Assembly: GCA_009103225.1 (NCBI GenBank)
Contig: RHPI01001043.1
Coordinates: 102,056 to 166,055, forward strand
Source of the DNA: Chlorokybus atmophyticus
Taxonomy: Eukaryota > Streptophyta > Chlorokybophyceae > Chlorokybales > Chlorokybaceae
Reading direction: 5' to 3'
DNA length: 64,000 bases
The notes below the pieces were generated by a model. The model worked only from the letters and a program-made list of their open reading frames with translations. It had not been told where the DNA came from and did no database searches. How positions within the stretch are numbered: the stretch's first letter is position 1; every line of letters starts with the position of its first letter. The position numbers were made by a program, and so were the translations under genes. Of this stretch, positions 61,500-64,000 are shown piece after piece.

Positions 61500-63881
61500 A
61501 TGTCAGTGTATAGGATGAGCGTTGAGCTTATCTCCAAACGGGTAGCTAAATTGTTGAGAGGGGTTCCAAGTGCACAAGCAATAGCGGAGAAGTTCAAGGA
61601 GGAAGAGATTGATGGAGAAGCTTACTACAGCCTCTCAGCAGAAATTCTTGCACAGATCACACCTAGGCTGAGCATTGCTTCGCGGATCCTTGAAGACGTG
61701 CAGAAGTTGAACAGGGATGAGCCGAGGTTGCAAGCTGAAGATGAAGAGGAGCAAGACGAGGCGGGAGCACAACCTGGGGACACAGGTGTGCTTGCTTTCA
61801 ACTAGTCTGCTGCCAAGCTGCTGGTGCAACTTAATTGCTCCTGCAGCTGAAGCTCTGCTTGCTCATTGGTGTGCTTTGGTCTACAGCTTCAGTCAAGCTG
61901 AAACTACAACTCAATTGAACCTGCGGCTTGGCTGGAGCTGCAGCTTGAGTAAAAGCTGCATATCGGCTTTCTACCAAGCAGAGCCTCAGCCAAGCCGCAG
62001 CTGCAGTTTAGCTGGAGTGGTAGGTTGGGTGAAGCTCTACTTTTTTGTATTTTGTACGCTTCGGTCTGCAGCTTCAGTCAAGCAACAGCGTTAGCCAAGC
62101 CGCAACTGCAACATAGCTGAAGCTGCAGCTTGGCTAAAGCTCTGCTTGCTTTGCTCTCTTTTGCAAGTGCCATGCGCTGACTGTTGGCCTTGTGCGCAGG
62201 AGCTGTTGATGAAGTTAACTGCGAAGACGAGTCAGAGGCAGTCAAGAAGGCAAAGCTGGAGGAAAAGTGCTTTGCCCCTGTCGCTGACAAGCCTAGGGGA
62301 CTAGAGCTAAATGGGCAAGCTTACTTGAAGAAGAAGGACGAGACACAGTGGAGAATACAGGAGGACAACCGCAAGCTTCTAAAGGAGAAGCTGTGGGCCA
62401 AGTTCCCAGACCACTGTGTTGGCAGGAGCTTCAATCGGGCCGGCCCAGATTATGACATGAGGGAGGAGGTGGTGGCGGATGTAATGCAGAATCACACTCC
62501 GCTGGAGATCAATGGACAGACATTGCGCTGGCCTGCAAGTAAGTAATCTGCGTCTGCCTATGTGCATGTGCGTTTATATGCCACCTGCCAGATGTCTTGT
62601 GCTTCCTGCAGAATGACTGCTCACTGCCTCTTGTTTGCAGAATGGATTCGTGAGCAAATCCGCCGGTTTGTGGATAATGCAAGACGGGGCCATCCATTAA
62701 CGCCAGGCGAAACGGTAGGCTTGACCCGTGAGCAGCGCAAGGAGAAGATGCGCGCTGCACGCGCTGAGAAGCGCGCTGACGCAGAGGAGCCAGCTCCACG
62801 CCGCTCGCGCACAGACTACGGGCTTGGCCCACATTTCACCGTTGCAGACTTTCCCTCCAGCCAAAATGCTGTGCTGCTTGCCTTGTTGACTGCTGAGCCG
62901 CCTTCTCAAGCGCAGCTGCGTGAGGACTGGGTGGCTTTCAGGTACGCCATTTATCCTCTTGCACAAGGCCTTTGCACCCGCACTCGTAAGGAATTCATAT
63001 GCGGCTGGTGCTGCAGACCCGCAGGAGATGCTGCAAGCACCAGCGGCAGCAGCAGCCGCAGGGTTGTGGCTGTTGGGCGCGGTCAAGTACTGGAGGTGCT
63101 TGAGCAAGAGACTCCTTGGCGCAGCTACAAAGTGAAGGTGCTGGAGTGGTACAACGCCAAGGGTATCGGTGATCAACGCGTCTACATGCCAGTACGTGAC
63201 ACGGACGGGTATGCTGGCCAGATGACCGGGGACGAGCACTTGTGCAGCAATATCTTGGTGAGCGTAGTAGAGTGTGTGCTGCGGCACAGCACATTGCAAG
63301 CGTAACTGCAAGGAAGATTATATGCGTGACATGCAATGCGGCTGCTTGAGTGATGCAGGGACGCAGTTGTGCTTGGCCTGCATCCTTGGTAGCCCCGTCT
63401 GCAGTCTGCCCTTGCTCAGACTGCTCTTCAGGCGACTGCATTGCAGAAGTCACCCCAAGATGCGTTCGCGCGCTCGTGGTTGACAAGCGCGTGCAGCCAG
63501 AAGACCAGCATGACATCAATCAGAGGGTAAGAACGTTGCAGTGGGCTGTAACGTGTGCAGCATGCTTGCATGATGCACACTTGTAACAATTCTTGCTTGC
63601 AGATCAATCGTTGCTCTGACCACCTCATGCACTTGGCTGGCATCTGCTGCAATACCTTGTGCGCCAATGTTCCCAACCGCGAGAGCTTGCTGGAGGTGTA
63701 CACTTCCTGGAGGGGGACATACGGGACGCAGATTGGGAGGCTACCGAAGGAGGACCATCTGCTTGCAAAGTTCACTGACTCGCAGATCGGTCTCATGCTT
63801 GTTACATTTGCAGTCAACAAGCGCTGGCTGGTACAGGATGACTCTGGAGAAGCACGCTATGGCTGGCACTGGAATAGTTAA
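61500..63881 (+). CDS. SAM-domain protein of unknown family
   Basis: Five exons (61500-61785, 62200-62538, 62641-63257, 63359-63526, 63603-63881) join in phase to about 562 residues. Residues 8-65 form a SAM-like helical domain: KLLRGVPSAQAIAEKFKEEE, then IDGEAYYSLSAEILAQITPR and ASRILEDVQKL. An acidic linker follows (EDEEEQDEAGAQ). The remaining 450 residues include KLLKEKLWAKFPDHC, a basic TREQRKEKMRAARAEKRA helix, a WYNAKGIGDQRVYMPV segment, a CPCSDCSSGDC cluster and a C-terminal SWRGTYGTQIGRL...GWHWNS domain. None matches a family I can name. SAM domains mediate protein-protein or RNA contacts. Within exon 3 the stretch 62942-63015 has intron-like ends, so the exon may be split. Pairs with the BED-like gene opposite. 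Confidence 0.6.
61800..62160. repeat. Degenerate GCAGCTT/GCTGAAG repeats in an intron
   Basis: Inside intron 1 of the SAM-domain gene. The phrases gctgaagct-tgctt, cagcttcagtcaagc and agccaagccgca recur at about 200-bp spacing (near 61840-61900 and 62040-62150), with inverted versions (gctgcagcttggct) between them. Likely local duplications with stem potential. Confidence 0.6.
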
Positions 63882-64000
63882 ACCAAGCGCCAACCCGGTC
63901 CATAATTGGGTACCAAGGTGAAGACCTTCGCTCAACTTTTTTGCAGCACCCAGTCTAGCTTCCATGCAGCTTCCATGCAGCTTCCTTGCAGCCGCCATGC
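63882..64000. other. 3' flank to window end
   Basis: Contains a short tandem of agcttccatgc (three units) at about 63957-63993. Nothing else seen. Confidence 0.5.

Overview
The window is eukaryotic nuclear DNA, most likely from a green-lineage alga. Genes are split by many short GT-AG introns (a few look like GC-AG). The set includes plastid-directed Fe-S and isoprenoid enzymes with N-terminal transit-like extensions, a plastoglobule-type M48 protease, an EDR2/DUF1336 protein, an Agenet-ePHD chromatin reader and two LEA-like proteins. Intergenic DNA is full of tgcatgca-type and CA/GT low-complexity runs. TGTAA pentamers follow several stop codons, which fits (but does not prove) a chlorophyte. 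No species call is made.

Layout. 1-3.7 kb: 3' part of an EDR2 C-terminal-domain gene (+). 4.8-7.2 kb: an unrecognised two-membrane-segment protein (-). 7.7-10.5 kb: plastid cysteine desulfurase SufS (+), complete. 10.5-16.8 kb: gene-poor and repeat-rich (GGTACC cluster, a MITE-like inverted-repeat unit, tandem and tRNA-like repeats). 17.2-20.0 kb: Agenet/ePHD nuclear protein (-). 20.9-23.3 kb: geranylgeranyl diphosphate synthase (+). 24.2-26.1 kb: PRISE-type short-chain reductase (+). 27.1-27.7 kb: cysteine-rich, metallothionein-like exons (-). 28.65-32.41 kb: an apparently complete pogo/Tigger-like DNA transposon with 23-bp perfect terminal inverted repeats, TA target duplication and a four-exon transposase. 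32.9-33.4 kb: small LEA-like gene (+). 36-40.1 kb: broken Penelope-like reverse transcriptase between related repeats, plus a 1401-bp near-identical direct duplication joined by a single N. 40.7-41.7 kb: second LEA-like gene (-). 43.1-46.6 kb: monoglyceride-lipase-type hydrolase (-), divergent from a 5-kb G8/CEMIP-like secreted protein gene (+, 47.4-52.4 kb). 53.3-55.7 kb: M48 metalloprotease PGM48 homologue (-). 58.6-59.7 kb: a second, decayed reverse transcriptase of the same family. 60.3-61.1 kb (-) and 61.5-63.9 kb (+): a divergent pair, one BED-like zinc-finger protein and one SAM-domain protein, whose intergenic region carries telomere-like CCCTAA repeats.

There are no operons here. SufS, GGPP synthase and the M48 protease all point to the plastid but are independent genes. 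Intron-exon boundaries were read by eye from splice consensus, reading-frame phase and family similarity. Most models close to an integral number of codons, but ends may be off by a base or two. The first gene and the region after 63.9 kb are cut by the window. Three long N gaps (323-415, 29222-29365, 45407-45741) are bordered by G or C homopolymers.
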